A DNA stretch of 51,368 nucleotides from Bacteroidales bacterium (GTDB taxonomy: Bacteria > Bacteroidota > Bacteroidia > Bacteroidales > UBA932). The stretch's first letter is position 1, and each line of letters opens with the position of its first letter. Below are positions 17,173-27,123 of this stretch, piece by piece. A program made the translations under genes and the position numbers. The stretch is taken from assembly GCA_028708215.1 (NCBI GenBank), contig JAQVZL010000004.1, positions 1-51,368 on the forward strand. The letters are read 5' to 3'. The notes under the pieces are model-generated. The model saw nothing but the letters and a program-made list of their open reading frames with translations, was not told where the DNA came from and made no database searches.

Positions 17173-17778
17173 ATGAAAAAAGCATCAATTATCACAAACG
17201 CCATTCTTGGAGCAGCTGTTATTGTTCTGTTTATTTTACATTTCACCTCTAAACCAGTAGTAAATACTGTTACTGAAATGCCCGAAGGAGATACTTCTCT
17301 CTCTGGTGGTATAGTCTATATTAATATAGACTCATTAATAAGCCAGTACGATATGTTTAACGATCTTCGAACCGAATTTGAAAGCAAAGCTCAAACTATT
17401 CAAAATGATCTTAACAAAAGAGGAAGAACTTTAGAAAATGATGTTAAAGATTTCCAAACTAAGGTCCAAAAAGGCCTTATAACTCGTTCCCAAGCCGAGG
17501 CACAGCAACAACAATTAGCAAAAAGAGAACAAGAGCTACAAGGTTATATTAGGCAAAAACAAGAGGAGCTAGGAGAAGAGGAGCAAGTTCTTAATAGAAG
17601 GGTTTTTGATGCATTACAAACCTATATAGATAAGATGAACCAAGAGAAGCAATACTCTCTTATACTAAGCACTAGCGGGTACAACAACACTGTTATTCAA
17701 GGAGACAAATCACTTAACATAACCTCTTCTGTAGTTGAGGCTATGAATGACGAATACATTAAACAAAGATCTAAATAG
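17173..17778 (+). CDS. Skp/OmpH-like exported coiled-coil protein (paralogue 3)
   Basis: 201 residues. A hydrophobic N-terminal segment (about 6-25) has no obvious cleavage site and may be a membrane anchor. It is followed by GGIVYINIDSLISQYDMFND, a long charged coiled coil (about 70-150) and a final LILSTSGYNNTVIQGDKSLN strand region, the OmpH pattern. Role by family: periplasmic chaperone. Unlike the other two paralogues it is not beside bamA; it sits between pdxJ and a glycosyltransferase. If anchored it would be a membrane-tethered variant, which is inference. Confidence 0.82.
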   Translation: MKKASIITNAILGAAVIVLFILHFTSKPVVNTVTEMPEGDTSLSGGIVYINIDSLISQYDMFNDLRTEFESKAQTIQNDLNKRGRTLENDVKDFQTKVQKGLITRSQAEAQQQQLAKREQELQGYIRQKQEELGEEEQVLNRRVFDALQTYIDKMNQEKQYSLILSTSGYNNTVIQGDKSLNITSSVVEAMNDEYIKQRSK

Positions 17779-17793
17779 TAAAAAAGGTATTGG

Positions 17794-18912
17794 GTGAAAA
17801 TAGCACTACTATCTTGTTTCTACCCTTTCCGTGGAGGAATTGCCCAGTTCAATGCAAATTTATTTACTGAACTGGGCTTGTCTCATACAGTAAAAGCATT
17901 CAACTTCACAAGGCAATACCCAAACTTCCTCTTTCCTGGGAAAAGTCAATTTGTTACAGAGGCAGACAATGCCATACAAATTGAAAATCTTCCCATATTA
18001 GACACCATAAACCCTATCTCTTATTACAAAACAGCAAAAGCCATTAGCGATTGGGAGCCAGATTTGCTTATTATGAGATATTGGATGTCTTTTTTTGCAC
18101 CCTCTCAAGGTTTTGTAGGTAGGCGCCTGCTTAAGAAGACGAAAGTAATCTCTATTTTAGATAACGTAATCCCTCACGAGAGAAGGTTTTTTGACACTCC
18201 ATTTACAAAATACTTCTTAAAAAGCAATCACGCTTTTGTAGTACTCTCTTCTTCTGTAGGAAAAGATCTGCTAACAATAGAACCAGATGCCAACTATATA
18301 ACTATTCCACACCCTCTTTACAACCATTTTGGAGAGAAGGTGAAAAGAAGTGTAGCTCAAGAAAAACTAAAGTTAGACCCCAACAAAAAAACATTACTCT
18401 TTTTTGGATTAATTAGAGAGTATAAAGGGCTAGATATACTAATTGATGCATTCTCTTCTCTTGACCAAAGCTACCAACTAATAATTGCAGGAGAGCCTTA
18501 CGGCTCTTTTGAAATGTATCAAAATAAAATTGACAACTCACCTGCAAAAAAGAGAATAAAGCTATTTACCAGATATATACCAGACTCAGAAGTTCCTCTG
18601 TTTTTCAGTGCAGCAGATGTAACAGTTCTCCCCTACCGAACTGCTACTCAAAGCGGAATAAGCGCTATCTCTTTCCATTTTGATGTCCCTTTAATAACTA
18701 CAAATGTAGGCGGTCTAAAAGAGGCTATAGAGAAGCCAGGCACAGGAATTGTTGTAGAGAAACCAGAAAGCAGCTGTATAGCAAACGGAATAAAGAAGTT
18801 TTTTGAAGAGAATAACAGCGAATACTATATAAATAATATAGCCAAAGAGAAGGAAGAGCTCTCTTGGAAAAGATTTTCAGAGAAATTAATAGATTTTTAC
18901 AACACTCTCTAA
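17794..18912 (+). CDS. Family 4-type glycosyltransferase
   Basis: 372 residues from a GTG start. The N-terminus MKIALLSCFYPFRGGIAQFN is the first Rossmann fold of a GT-B enzyme. The second half carries LLFFGLIREYKGLDILIDAF and the donor-site region with LPYRTATQSGISAISFHF and NVGGLKEAIEKPGTGIVVE. Cytoplasmic, probably adding a sugar to a lipid-linked surface glycan. No polysaccharide cluster surrounds it, so the acceptor is unknown. The 15-base gap to the preceding gene suggests one operon. Confidence 0.88.
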   Translation: MKIALLSCFYPFRGGIAQFNANLFTELGLSHTVKAFNFTRQYPNFLFPGKSQFVTEADNAIQIENLPILDTINPISYYKTAKAISDWEPDLLIMRYWMSFFAPSQGFVGRRLLKKTKVISILDNVIPHERRFFDTPFTKYFLKSNHAFVVLSSSVGKDLLTIEPDANYITIPHPLYNHFGEKVKRSVAQEKLKLDPNKKTLLFFGLIREYKGLDILIDAFSSLDQSYQLIIAGEPYGSFEMYQNKIDNSPAKKRIKLFTRYIPDSEVPLFFSAADVTVLPYRTATQSGISAISFHFDVPLITTNVGGLKEAIEKPGTGIVVEKPESSCIANGIKKFFEENNSEYYINNIAKEKEELSWKRFSEKLIDFYNTL

Positions 18913-18943
18913 TAAAATATAATTCTATAAAAGAAGACAAAAA

Positions 18944-19894
18944 ATGAATGCAATAACTAGAACAGAATTTGATTTTCCCAAGCAAACCAACAAGTATATA
19001 GGCAAAGTAAGAGATGTTTACTCAATAGGTGAAGAGTACCTAGTTATGATTGCAACAGATAGAATATCTGCTTTCGATGTTGTCTTGCCAGAAGGGATTC
19101 CATATAAAGGACAAGTATTAAATCAAATAGCCTCTAAATTCTTAGACGATACATTAGAAATTTTACCAAATTGGAAAATAGCCTCTCCAGACCCAGTTGT
19201 AACGGTTGGTCATAAATGCACTCCTTTCCCTGTAGAGATGATTGTTAGAGCATATTTAACAGGCAGCTCTTGGAGGTCATATAAAGCTGGAGCTAGAGAA
19301 ATTTGTGGAGTTCCCATCCCAGATGGAATGAGAGAGCACCAAAAATTTGAACAACCAATTCTCACACCTACCACTAAAGCAGAGCAAGGCGAACATGATA
19401 TGGATATCTCAAGAGAAGAGATTATTTCTAAAGGCTTAGTAAGCGAAGCTGAATACAAAAAACTTGAAGAGTATTCACTAGCACTTTTTAAGAAAGGGAG
19501 TGAGACTGCTGCAGAGAGAGATCTTATATTAGTAGACACTAAATATGAGTTTGGTAAAAAGGGAGAGACAATCTATTTAATAGACGAAATACACACCCCA
19601 GACTCATCTAGATATTTTTATGCAGAGAGTTACCCCACACTTTTTGAAAAAGGTCTACCCCAAAGACAACTATCAAAAGAGTTTGTTAGAGAGTGGTTAA
19701 TAGAGAATGGGTTTCAAGGGAAAGAGGGAGAAAAAATTCCTGAAATGACACCTCAAGTTGTAAGCTCTATCTCTGAAAGATATATTGAATTGTTTGAAAA
19801 AATAACTGGAGTTAAGTTCGAAAAATCTAATTATAACAACAATATATACAATAGAATTGATGCAAATGTAAGAAATATGTTAGCCCGTCTATGA
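18944..19894 (+). CDS. purC: SAICAR synthetase
   Basis: 316 residues, the longer bacterial form of phosphoribosylaminoimidazole-succinocarboxamide synthase (purine synthesis). Seen: [20 protein letters not shown] (the glycine-rich ATP loop), the conserved [20 protein letters not shown], the substrate region [20 protein letters not shown], and [13 protein letters not shown] followed by [13 protein letters not shown]. The stop codon overlaps the next start (ATGA), so translation is probably coupled to the LysM protein, an unexpected partner for a purine enzyme. Confidence 0.95.
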   Translation: MNAITRTEFDFPKQTNKYIGKVRDVYSIGEEYLVMIATDRISAFDVVLPEGIPYKGQVLNQIASKFLDDTLEILPNWKIASPDPVVTVGHKCTPFPVEMIVRAYLTGSSWRSYKAGAREICGVPIPDGMREHQKFEQPILTPTTKAEQGEHDMDISREEIISKGLVSEAEYKKLEEYSLALFKKGSETAAERDLILVDTKYEFGKKGETIYLIDEIHTPDSSRYFYAESYPTLFEKGLPQRQLSKEFVREWLIENGFQGKEGEKIPEMTPQVVSSISERYIELFEKITGVKFEKSNYNNNIYNRIDANVRNMLARL

Positions 19895-21588
19895 AACAGC
19901 TCTTCAAAATAACATACATCTCTATTGCAATGTTGCTTGCACAAAGTTGCTTTGCACAGTATATACCAGCAAAAGTAGAAGTATCTACCGAGCAGGCAAA
20001 CATTAAAGGGACGCTTTTTTATTTGCATAAAGTAGAAGCAAAACAGACACTTTACTCAATTGCAAAAGCATATGAAACAGATATAGAGAGCATTATAGCA
20101 GATAATCCTACTCTATCATCTGGCCTTAAAGAGGGATCTATCATTTACATTAAAGTAGAGAAATCCCAAAAAGAAGAGAGTGGACAAACTGAAAGAGCTC
20201 TTGTCACTCCCCCAGATACTGTTGTTAAATTTAAAGCTCAACATACAGTTAAGTGGTACGAGTCACTCTCATCTATAGCTAAAAAATACAACGTTCCTGA
20301 AGAGGAGATTGCCCAAGCAAACTCTCTGCTAAACAACAAAGTAGAGACTAGACAAGTTCTAAACATTCCATTTCCTGGTAGCTACAGCTCACAGGAAATA
20401 TCTGCTAAAACAGACTCATTAGATAGAGAGGCAGTTAAAGGAGTAGAGAAAAAAAAGGAAGATAATCTTGAATCTATAGAACTTTTTAAAAATGAAAAGT
20501 ACGATAAACTAAATGTCTCTCTGTTAATTCCAATGGGTAGCACCTCAGATTCTACAGTAAATAGAGATCTTACCCAGCCAAATCTATTTATTGATTTTTA
20601 TCAAGGATTCCTCCTTTCGCTAAACCATTTAAAAGAGAAAAATCCTGGAATAAAACTTAAGGTAAATGTTGTAAATACCAACGACTATTCAAACAGCAAT
20701 CAAATTATAGAGTCGGGTATTTTAGATATGAGCAATCTAATTATTGGTCCAGTATTCACAGAAAATATAGAACCGATACTAAAATATGCACAACAAAGAG
20801 GAGTATATGTAGTCTCACCAATGGATCTTTCAAGCGAGCATTTTGCTCACGAATACTCCAATTTTTATCAAGTGAGTACTCCCGTTTCATACCTGCAAAA
20901 AGGAATTCTTTCGGCAGTTAATATATTTTCCCACGTTACCCTTATATTTGAAGATAGAGGAAGTGCTCCTATAGAGTTAGTAGAACTTACTCAAAATGTA
21001 TTAGAGTCTGGGAGAGTGCGTTACAAAACTCTTTCATATGACATATTAAAGGGGAGATCTATTTTGCCCAATATTGAAGAACAACTTAGCACAGATAAGG
21101 TGAACCACGTTATAGTGGCGTCAAATTCAGAAGCATTTGTTTCTGATGTACTTAGAAATCTAAATTTACTAAAATCTCAAAAAGATTATAATATAGTTAT
21201 ATATGGAACTCCCCGATGGAGGTCTTTTGAAACCGTAGATATAGACTACTATCACGGAATGAATCTAAATATATCTATGCAATATTTTTTAGATTACAAC
21301 CGAGCCAATATTAAAGAGTTCCTTTTACAGTTCAGAGCTCTTTATAATTCAGAGCCATCTCCTTATGCATTCCAAGCATATGATATTGCTAACTACTTTA
21401 TTAGCAATATGTGGGAACATGGCAAAGCCTTTATTTATAACACCCAAAATTACAAAATGGAGATGCTCCATTCAGACTATAACTTTATACGTGTAGATAA
21501 TAACGGTGGCTATATAAACACAGCAATAAGAAGGGTTATATATAAGCCAGATTATTCAACTTCAGATATTAGAGGTTTTTTCCGCTAA
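19891..21588 (+). CDS. Exported LysM protein fused to a periplasmic-binding-protein-like domain
   Basis: 565 residues. The signal peptide ([20 protein letters not shown]) has a Cys at residue 20 followed by FAQ, so either lipoprotein or ordinary cleavage is possible. Two LysM domains follow: about 28-72 ([20 protein letters not shown]) and about 116-160 ([20 protein letters not shown]). An acidic linker leads to a type 1 periplasmic-binding fold at about 205-555 ([45 protein letters not shown]). LysM should bind peptidoglycan, and the second half is related to amino-acid-binding or LpoA-like domains. I infer a wall-anchored regulator of a peptidoglycan enzyme. The 3' end overlaps pepP by 27 bases, convergently. 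Confidence 0.85.
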   Translation: MKQLFKITYISIAMLLAQSCFAQYIPAKVEVSTEQANIKGTLFYLHKVEAKQTLYSIAKAYETDIESIIADNPTLSSGLKEGSIIYIKVEKSQKEESGQTERALVTPPDTVVKFKAQHTVKWYESLSSIAKKYNVPEEEIAQANSLLNNKVETRQVLNIPFPGSYSSQEISAKTDSLDREAVKGVEKKKEDNLESIELFKNEKYDKLNVSLLIPMGSTSDSTVNRDLTQPNLFIDFYQGFLLSLNHLKEKNPGIKLKVNVVNTNDYSNSNQIIESGILDMSNLIIGPVFTENIEPILKYAQQRGVYVVSPMDLSSEHFAHEYSNFYQVSTPVSYLQKGILSAVNIFSHVTLIFEDRGSAPIELVELTQNVLESGRVRYKTLSYDILKGRSILPNIEEQLSTDKVNHVIVASNSEAFVSDVLRNLNLLKSQKDYNIVIYGTPRWRSFETVDIDYYHGMNLNISMQYFLDYNRANIKEFLLQFRALYNSEPSPYAFQAYDIANYFISNMWEHGKAFIYNTQNYKMEMLHSDYNFIRVDNNGGYINTAIRRVIYKPDYSTSDIRGFFR

Positions 21589-23373
21589 CCACTTTTGTTC
21601 ACTGCTGCTTAACCTAGGAGAGAGTTTTTCAAAAACTTTTTCATGGTAACTATTTAACCACTCTAATTCGCCTACCGTTAATAGAGAGCTCTCTATTGCA
21701 GTTTTATCTATAGGAATTAAAGTAAGAGTCTCAAAACAGTTAAACTCTCCAAAAGAGTTCTCTTTCCACCTTTTACAGAGTAAAATATTTTCTATTCTTA
21801 TACCATATTTACCTGACTCATAAATAGCTGGCTCATTAGAAGTAACCATTCCTGGCACAAACGCAATTGGGTTCTCTTCCATTCTAATACTCTGAGGCCC
21901 CTCATGCACGCAAAGATTATGACCAACTCCATGCCCAGTACCATGCATATACAATTTCCCTATACTAAAAATAGGGCCTCTTGCTAAAATATCTAAAGAA
22001 GCACCACGAGTACCTTTAGGGAACTTGGCTAAAGAGAGATTAATCATCCCTTTAAGCACCATTGTATAATCTCTTTTTTGTTCTACAGACAAATTGCCTA
22101 AAGCAAAAGTACGAGTAGTATCTGTTGTCCCATAATAATAGTGTGCTCCAGTATCTACTAGTAAAAAGCTCTCTCTCTTAATAACCACGGGATTCTTAAC
22201 ATCTGGAGAGTAATGAGGCATAGCGCCATTTTTTTCATATGCAACAATAGGTGAAAAGCTCTCTCCGCAATAGTCTGCACATTGTGAACGAAATTCGGCT
22301 ATTTTATTTGCCAAAAGAGATTCTGTTAACTCTTGGTTATTTCCATTTAAATTCTCTTCTAAAAACATCCAGAACTTAACCCATGCTAAAGCATCTTCCA
22401 GCATAGCTCTTCTAAATCCAGCTATCTCAATATCATTCTTAACAGCCTTAGCCAAAGCTACTACTCCTCCTGGAATAGCATCTGAAACAAAGATGCTCCC
22501 GCTCCTATTTATTAAATTAAAAACTTCAAAAGAGATAGTATCTAGAGAGGCTATACGAACCATACCAGGGTCTAAATTCTGAATAAAATTATAAAAATCA
22601 TTATAACTATGAACTATAATGTTATTGCTTTCAAGGTGTTTCTTAACACCCTTGTTAAGACTCTCTAAGGAGACAAAAAGATGCGTGCCAACAGAGCCAA
22701 ATAGAAGATATGAGTAGAGCAAAGGGTTAAAAGGAATATCACTACCCCTAATATTACAAAGCCAAGCTATATCATCACAAGTAGAGAGAATATAAACGTA
22801 CTCTTTAGAATAAGAGTTGTTTAGATTCAACCCAAGTGCATCAGAGCACTTCTTTAGTTTAGCCTCTGTAGAATCACCAGATATCTCAAGAGGCACAACT
22901 CTAGCTTCTGAATATAAAAAAGGAGGTCTATTGTTCCATATCTGTTTAAAAGGGTCTTTACAAAACCTCAACTTCAAAGGTGCTAAACTTAACTCATAAC
23001 TATCTACCTGTTTCTTTGAAAACAGTAGAGAATCAATCCCAACAGAAGAATTTTCTTTTAGCGTAGATTTAAGCCATTCAGAAATAGAAGGAGTACTGGG
23101 GTTTTTCATTTTCATTAGTGAAATGCCACTCCCTTCTAATTGAGTTTCTGCTTGTACAAAATATCTTGAATCTGTCCAAAGAGCTGCATCATTTAAAGTT
23201 ACCACAACAGTTGCTGCAGAGCCGTCAAAGCCAGATAACCACTCCCTACATTTATAATAATCTTGGACATACTCACCAAAATGAGGGTCGGTACTTGGCA
23301 CTATAAAAGCCTCTAACTTCTCTTCTAAGAGAAAACTCCTTAGTTTATTAACTCTTTCTTTAATGATTCCCAT
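21562..23373 (-). CDS. pepP: Xaa-Pro aminopeptidase (aminopeptidase P, M24B)
   Basis: 603 residues from the ATG at 23373. It removes N-terminal residues preceding proline, in the cytoplasm. Seen: two creatinase-like N-terminal domains (IVPSTDPHFGEYVQDYYKCR, SGFDGSAATVVV) and the pita-bread catalytic domain with metal ligands in LLVDTGAHYYYGTTDTTRTF, MHGTGHGVGHNLCVHEGP and MVTSNEPAIY. This is the long three-domain type. The frame stays open to 23436, but those residues look like random upstream sequence, and a -7 box (23395-23402) lies inside that extension. Convergent overlap with the LysM gene, divergent from rubrerythrin. Confidence 0.94.
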   Translation of the reverse strand: MGIIKERVNKLRSFLLEEKLEAFIVPSTDPHFGEYVQDYYKCREWLSGFDGSAATVVVTLNDAALWTDSRYFVQAETQLEGSGISLMKMKNPSTPSISEWLKSTLKENSSVGIDSLLFSKKQVDSYELSLAPLKLRFCKDPFKQIWNNRPPFLYSEARVVPLEISGDSTEAKLKKCSDALGLNLNNSYSKEYVYILSTCDDIAWLCNIRGSDIPFNPLLYSYLLFGSVGTHLFVSLESLNKGVKKHLESNNIIVHSYNDFYNFIQNLDPGMVRIASLDTISFEVFNLINRSGSIFVSDAIPGGVVALAKAVKNDIEIAGFRRAMLEDALAWVKFWMFLEENLNGNNQELTESLLANKIAEFRSQCADYCGESFSPIVAYEKNGAMPHYSPDVKNPVVIKRESFLLVDTGAHYYYGTTDTTRTFALGNLSVEQKRDYTMVLKGMINLSLAKFPKGTRGASLDILARGPIFSIGKLYMHGTGHGVGHNLCVHEGPQSIRMEENPIAFVPGMVTSNEPAIYESGKYGIRIENILLCKRWKENSFGEFNCFETLTLIPIDKTAIESSLLTVGELEWLNSYHEKVFEKLSPRLSSSEQKWLAEKTSNI

Positions 23374-23394
23374 GATAATAAAATCTACTAGAGG

Positions 23395-23444
23395 CAAATA
23401 TATAAAATTAGGTAAGGAAGTGAGAGAAATATTCATTATTTTTG
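23395..23444. promoter_or_regulatory. Divergent -7 boxes of pepP (-) and rubrerythrin (+)
   Basis: TATATTTG on the minus strand (23395-23402) and TATTTTTG on the plus strand (23437-23444), both matching TAnnTTTG, 34 bases apart. -33 elements are not clear. Confidence 0.45.
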
Positions 23445-23471
23445 TAAAAATTAACCGCTAAAATTAATTTT

Positions 23472-24050
23472 ATGGAAAAAAGCATTAAAGGAACTAAAAC
23501 TGAACAGAACTTGCTTAAAGCATTTGCTGGGGAGTCTCAAGCACGAAGCCGCTATGTCTATTTTGCCTCAACCGCAAAAAAAGAGGGTTACAGACAAATA
23601 GCTGCTGTTTTTGAAGAGACAGCAGAACAAGAGAAAGAACATGCTAAAAGATTTTTCAAATTCCTTGAAGGTGGTATGGTAGAAATCACTGCCTCATACC
23701 CAGCTGGAATTATTGGAACAACTGCACAAAACTTAATTGCAGCTGCCCAAGGTGAAAACGAAGAGTGGAGTGAGCTATATCCTGAATTTGCTAAAGTTGC
23801 AGAAGAAGAAGGCTTCCCTCAAGTAGCTACAGCTTTTAAGATGATTGCAAAGGTAGAGGCCGAACACGAGGCTCGCTATCTCACACTACTTGCTAGAGTA
23901 GAAGCAGAAAAAGTATTTGAAAGAGAAGAAGAAGTTGAATGGCAGTGCCGCAATTGTGGGTATGTTCACAAAGGTAAGAAAGCACCAAAAACATGTCCTG
24001 CTTGCATCCATCCTATAGATCACTTTGAACCTAAAAAAAATAATTACTAA
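23472..24050 (+). CDS. rbr: Rubrerythrin
   Basis: 192 residues. It reduces hydrogen peroxide in the cytoplasm of anaerobes using a di-iron centre and a rubredoxin-type iron. Seen: the four-helix ferritin-like domain with AFAGESQARSRYVYFAS, the EETAEQEKEHAKRFFKFLEG ligands, EEGFPQVATAF and KVEAEHEARY. The C-terminal rubredoxin knuckles are WQCRNCGYVHKGKKAPKTCP and the following cysteine (CPAC). All ligand cysteines are present. Its own -7 box precedes it. Consistent with an anaerobe that meets oxygen. Confidence 0.97.
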   Translation: MEKSIKGTKTEQNLLKAFAGESQARSRYVYFASTAKKEGYRQIAAVFEETAEQEKEHAKRFFKFLEGGMVEITASYPAGIIGTTAQNLIAAAQGENEEWSELYPEFAKVAEEEGFPQVATAFKMIAKVEAEHEARYLTLLARVEAEKVFEREEEVEWQCRNCGYVHKGKKAPKTCPACIHPIDHFEPKKNNY

Positions 24051-24081
24051 TAATAGTAATTAAGATTACCTTCGCAGATTA

Positions 24082-25035
24082 ATGAAAACAATGGAAAAAT
24101 CTGCATTAAATAGAGCTATAAGCTCAATTAAAGAGATATTGCCAAAGACACTTAAAACCTGTCTTTGGCTTATTCGTATTACAACCATAGTAACACTAGG
24201 AGTCCTTTTTCTTGAATATTTTAATATTCTACCTTGGATCTCAAAAGCTCTAAACCCAATATTCAACCTAATTGGCTTACCAGGAGAGGCTGCACTTGCC
24301 TACGTTTCTGGCTACTTTGTAAATGTCTACTCTGCTATAGCGGTTATCTCTACACTTAATTTAGATATCCGTTCTATAACCATTTTGGCCGTTATGATAC
24401 TCTGTTCTCACAACATGATTACAGAAACAGCTGTACTAAAGAAAACAGGGTCTTCTGCTATAAGAATGGTAGTTATTAGAACAGCAGCAGCCTTTATCCT
24501 TGGATTTACTCTAAACCTTATTATGCCAGAGGTTCAGCAAGGTTTAAAGATTGAAATAATAGAGGCAAACCTTTCTCTTGTTCAAATGCTTAAAGAGTGG
24601 TTTTTTGATACACTTTATCTTATTGTACTCATGTCTACTCTTATATTTGCACTCTCTATTATACAAAGGTTGTTGACAGAATTTGGAGTTATAAAGTGGC
24701 TCTCCAAAATATTTAGCCCAGTGCTTACTTTTTTTGGACTTCCTCCAAAAACCTCTTTTTTATGGATTGTAGCAAACACCTTAGGTCTTGCCTATGGAGC
24801 AGCTGTAATGATAGATGAGGCAGAAAGTGGAAACGTAACAAAAAAAGAGATCGATTTACTAAACCACCACATAGCTATATCTCATAGTAACCTAGAAGAT
24901 GTACTTTTGCTTGCCTCTGTGGGAGCTATAATATGGTGGCTGTTAGTTGCCAGATGGCTCTTTGCATTTGTACTAGTTTGGGAGTTGAGACTAGAGATAG
25001 TAATAAAGAAAAAAATTTTTAACTTTGTAGGTTGA
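24082..25035 (+). CDS. Gate-domain (nucleoside-recognition-type) membrane protein
   Basis: 317 residues with about eight hydrophobic segments. Two internal Gate-type repeats are visible: IGLPGEAALAYVSGYFVNVY in the first half and FGLPPKTSFLWIVANTLGLA in the second, each after an NPIFN- or SPVLT-type motif. Related to SpmA/SpmB and the nucleoside-recognition domain of transporters. Inner-membrane location is clear; substrate is not. The name nucleoside recognition is historical and should not be taken as a function. It sits between rubrerythrin and trxB, 25 bases before trxB. Confidence 0.83.
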   Translation: MKTMEKSALNRAISSIKEILPKTLKTCLWLIRITTIVTLGVLFLEYFNILPWISKALNPIFNLIGLPGEAALAYVSGYFVNVYSAIAVISTLNLDIRSITILAVMILCSHNMITETAVLKKTGSSAIRMVVIRTAAAFILGFTLNLIMPEVQQGLKIEIIEANLSLVQMLKEWFFDTLYLIVLMSTLIFALSIIQRLLTEFGVIKWLSKIFSPVLTFFGLPPKTSFLWIVANTLGLAYGAAVMIDEAESGNVTKKEIDLLNHHIAISHSNLEDVLLLASVGAIIWWLLVARWLFAFVLVWELRLEIVIKKKIFNFVG

Positions 25036-25060
25036 AATATATATTAACAGTCACAAAATT

Positions 25061-25996
25061 ATGAGTATAGAAAAAATAAAATGCCTTATTATTGGTAGTG
25101 GTCCGGCAGGATACACTGCGGCTATATATGCAGCTAGAGCAAATCTCTCCCCTGTTCTTTACGAGGGGATTCAACCAGGTGGCCAACTAACAACTACTAC
25201 AGAAGTAGACAACTTCCCAGGGTATCCACAGGGTATTACTGGAACAGAAATGATGGATCAACTAAAAGAGCAAGCAGCTCGCTTTGGCACCGATGTTAGA
25301 TTTGGATTAGCAACTAAAGTAGACCTTTCAAAAAGACCATTTAAAGTTACTATAGACCAAGAAAAAGAGATAATTGCAGAGACTATTATTATCTCTACAG
25401 GAGCAACAGCAAAATATCTGGGTCTTGAATCTGAAGAGACGTTCAGGGGACAGGGAGTATCTGCATGTGCAACTTGCGATGGCTTTTTCTACAAAGGAAA
25501 AGATGTTGCCGTTGTAGGTGGAGGAGATACCGCTTGCGAAGAAGCTACATACCTTGCAGGCATATGCAACAAAGTTTATATGATTGTTAGAAGAGATGTC
25601 TTAAGAGCTTCTAAAGCAATGCAAGAGAGGGTTAAAAACACCCCCAATATAGAGATTCTATGGCACTACAATACAAAAGAGATTATAGGCTCTCCAATGG
25701 GAGGCGTTAATGGTGCGATTCTTGTTCACAAAGATGGAAGTGAAAAGAAAATAGATGTTCACGGTTTTTTCTTAGCTATAGGACACCACCCCAACTCCGA
25801 ACTATTCAGTGAATGGGTAGAGACCAATAGTGAAGGATACATTTTAACGCAAGGTAAGAGTACCAAAACCAATGTACCTGGCGTTTTTGCAGCTGGCGAT
25901 GTACAAGACCCACATTACAGACAAGCGGTTACAGCTGCAGGATCTGGCTGTATGGCAGCATTAGATGCCGAGAGATTTCTTGGTGAAAACAAATAA
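25061..25996 (+). CDS. trxB: Thioredoxin reductase
   Basis: 311 residues. An FAD enzyme that reduces thioredoxin with NADPH in the cytoplasm. Seen: IIGSGPAGYTAAIYAARANL for FAD binding, the redox motif CATCDGFFYKGKDVAVVGGG with the NADPH loop following directly, and the closing FAAGDVQDPHYRQAVTAAGS. Full length. The thioredoxin-fold lipoprotein at 6449 and the peroxide-handling enzymes in the window are possible indirect clients. bamD follows 6 bases after the stop. Confidence 0.97.
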   Translation: MSIEKIKCLIIGSGPAGYTAAIYAARANLSPVLYEGIQPGGQLTTTTEVDNFPGYPQGITGTEMMDQLKEQAARFGTDVRFGLATKVDLSKRPFKVTIDQEKEIIAETIIISTGATAKYLGLESEETFRGQGVSACATCDGFFYKGKDVAVVGGGDTACEEATYLAGICNKVYMIVRRDVLRASKAMQERVKNTPNIEILWHYNTKEIIGSPMGGVNGAILVHKDGSEKKIDVHGFFLAIGHHPNSELFSEWVETNSEGYILTQGKSTKTNVPGVFAAGDVQDPHYRQAVTAAGSGCMAALDAERFLGENK

Positions 25997-26002
25997 TAAA
26001 AG

Positions 26003-26800
26003 ATGAAATATATTAAAATTGCAGTTCTATTTCTGACTCTGGCACTCACAGCTATATCATGTAAATCTCAATACGATCTTCTACATCAATCTACCGATGT
26101 AGAAGAAGTTTATAAAGGTGCATTCAGGTACTTCGAAGCAGGAAAATACCTTAAAGCAGCAGATCTATTTGACAAGCTGCTACTCTCTGTAAGGGGTACT
26201 AACAGAGACGATACAGTCCAATTCTACCTTGGGTTAAGCAATTATCGCTATGGCGATTATGTGATTGCCGAGGCTAATTTCGATCAATTTATAAGTGTTT
26301 TCCCTAGAAGCCCATTTACAGAGGAGGCAAAGTATTTACGAGTAGAATGCCTTTACGGCTCTACATATCGTTATGAACTAGACCAGCTTCCTACCTATAA
26401 AGCAATGAGTGCAATCAATCTCTTTTTATATGAATATCCCAATAGCACTTATTTAAAAAGGATGAGAGATATGCTTGTAGACCTACAAGAGAGATTAGAC
26501 CGTAAGAGCTTTGAATCTGCTAAAATATATTACACAATAGAAGATTATAAGGCTGCTGCCTATGCACTTAAAAATGTCCTTAGAGAGAATGCCAATAATC
26601 AATACCGCGAAGAGGTGCTTTACTATATTGTGGCAGCAAATTACCAATATGCTATAAATAGTGTTCCTTCAAAACAGAGAGAGAGGTTTCTCTCTCTTGT
26701 AGATGAGTACTACAATTTTGTAAGTGAGTTCCCAGATTCTAAGTACAAAAAAGAGACAGACAAAATGTTTGAACGTGCTCAACAATATTTAAAAAAATAA
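26003..26800 (+). CDS. bamD: Outer-membrane assembly lipoprotein BamD
   Basis: 265 residues. A lipoprotein signal peptide ends at the lipobox (LTAISCKS, Cys at about 20). Tetratricopeptide-like repeats fill the rest: EEVYKGAFRYFEAGKYLKAA, VQFYLGLSNYRYGDYVIAEA, and a last repeat near KKETDKMFERAQQYL. BamD partners BamA (12171-14675) on the periplasmic face of the outer membrane. It is followed 8 bases later by rpoZ, then coaBC and recN, a common Bacteroidota order. Confidence 0.94.
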   Translation: MKYIKIAVLFLTLALTAISCKSQYDLLHQSTDVEEVYKGAFRYFEAGKYLKAADLFDKLLLSVRGTNRDDTVQFYLGLSNYRYGDYVIAEANFDQFISVFPRSPFTEEAKYLRVECLYGSTYRYELDQLPTYKAMSAINLFLYEYPNSTYLKRMRDMLVDLQERLDRKSFESAKIYYTIEDYKAAAYALKNVLRENANNQYREEVLYYIVAANYQYAINSVPSKQRERFLSLVDEYYNFVSEFPDSKYKKETDKMFERAQQYLKK

Positions 26801-26808
26801 AAAAAGAT

Positions 26809-27123
26809 ATGGAAATCAGCAAAAATGTTCCCACAACAACAGTTACCAGAGAACTAGCAGACCTGGCAAAACCAACAGGCAATGTTTATGAGTCTGTAAT
26901 GATAATTGCTAAAAGGTCTAACCAAATAGCTGCCGAAGTTAAACAAGAACTAAAAGTAAAGCTAGAAGAGTTTTCTACCTATGCAGACACACTAGAAGAG
27001 ACATTCGAAAATAGAGAGCAGATAGAAATTTCTAGATATTATGAAAGACTACCTAAAGCCTCACTTATAGCTATACATGAATTTGAAGAAGATAAAATTC
27101 AGATAAGGAAAATTGAGGAGTAA
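26809..27123 (+). CDS. rpoZ: RNA polymerase omega subunit (Bacteroidota Rpb6-like form)
   Basis: 104 residues. The omega subunit helps assemble and stabilise RNA polymerase by clamping the beta' C-terminus. Seen: the divergent Bacteroidota form with the omega core GNVYESVMIIAKRSNQIAAE near residues 25-45 and a longer C-terminal tail. It overlaps the coaBC start by one base and lies 8 bases after bamD. The position between bamD and coaBC strongly supports the call because the sequence itself is short and divergent. Confidence 0.88.
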   Translation: MEISKNVPTTTVTRELADLAKPTGNVYESVMIIAKRSNQIAAEVKQELKVKLEEFSTYADTLEETFENREQIEISRYYERLPKASLIAIHEFEEDKIQIRKIEE

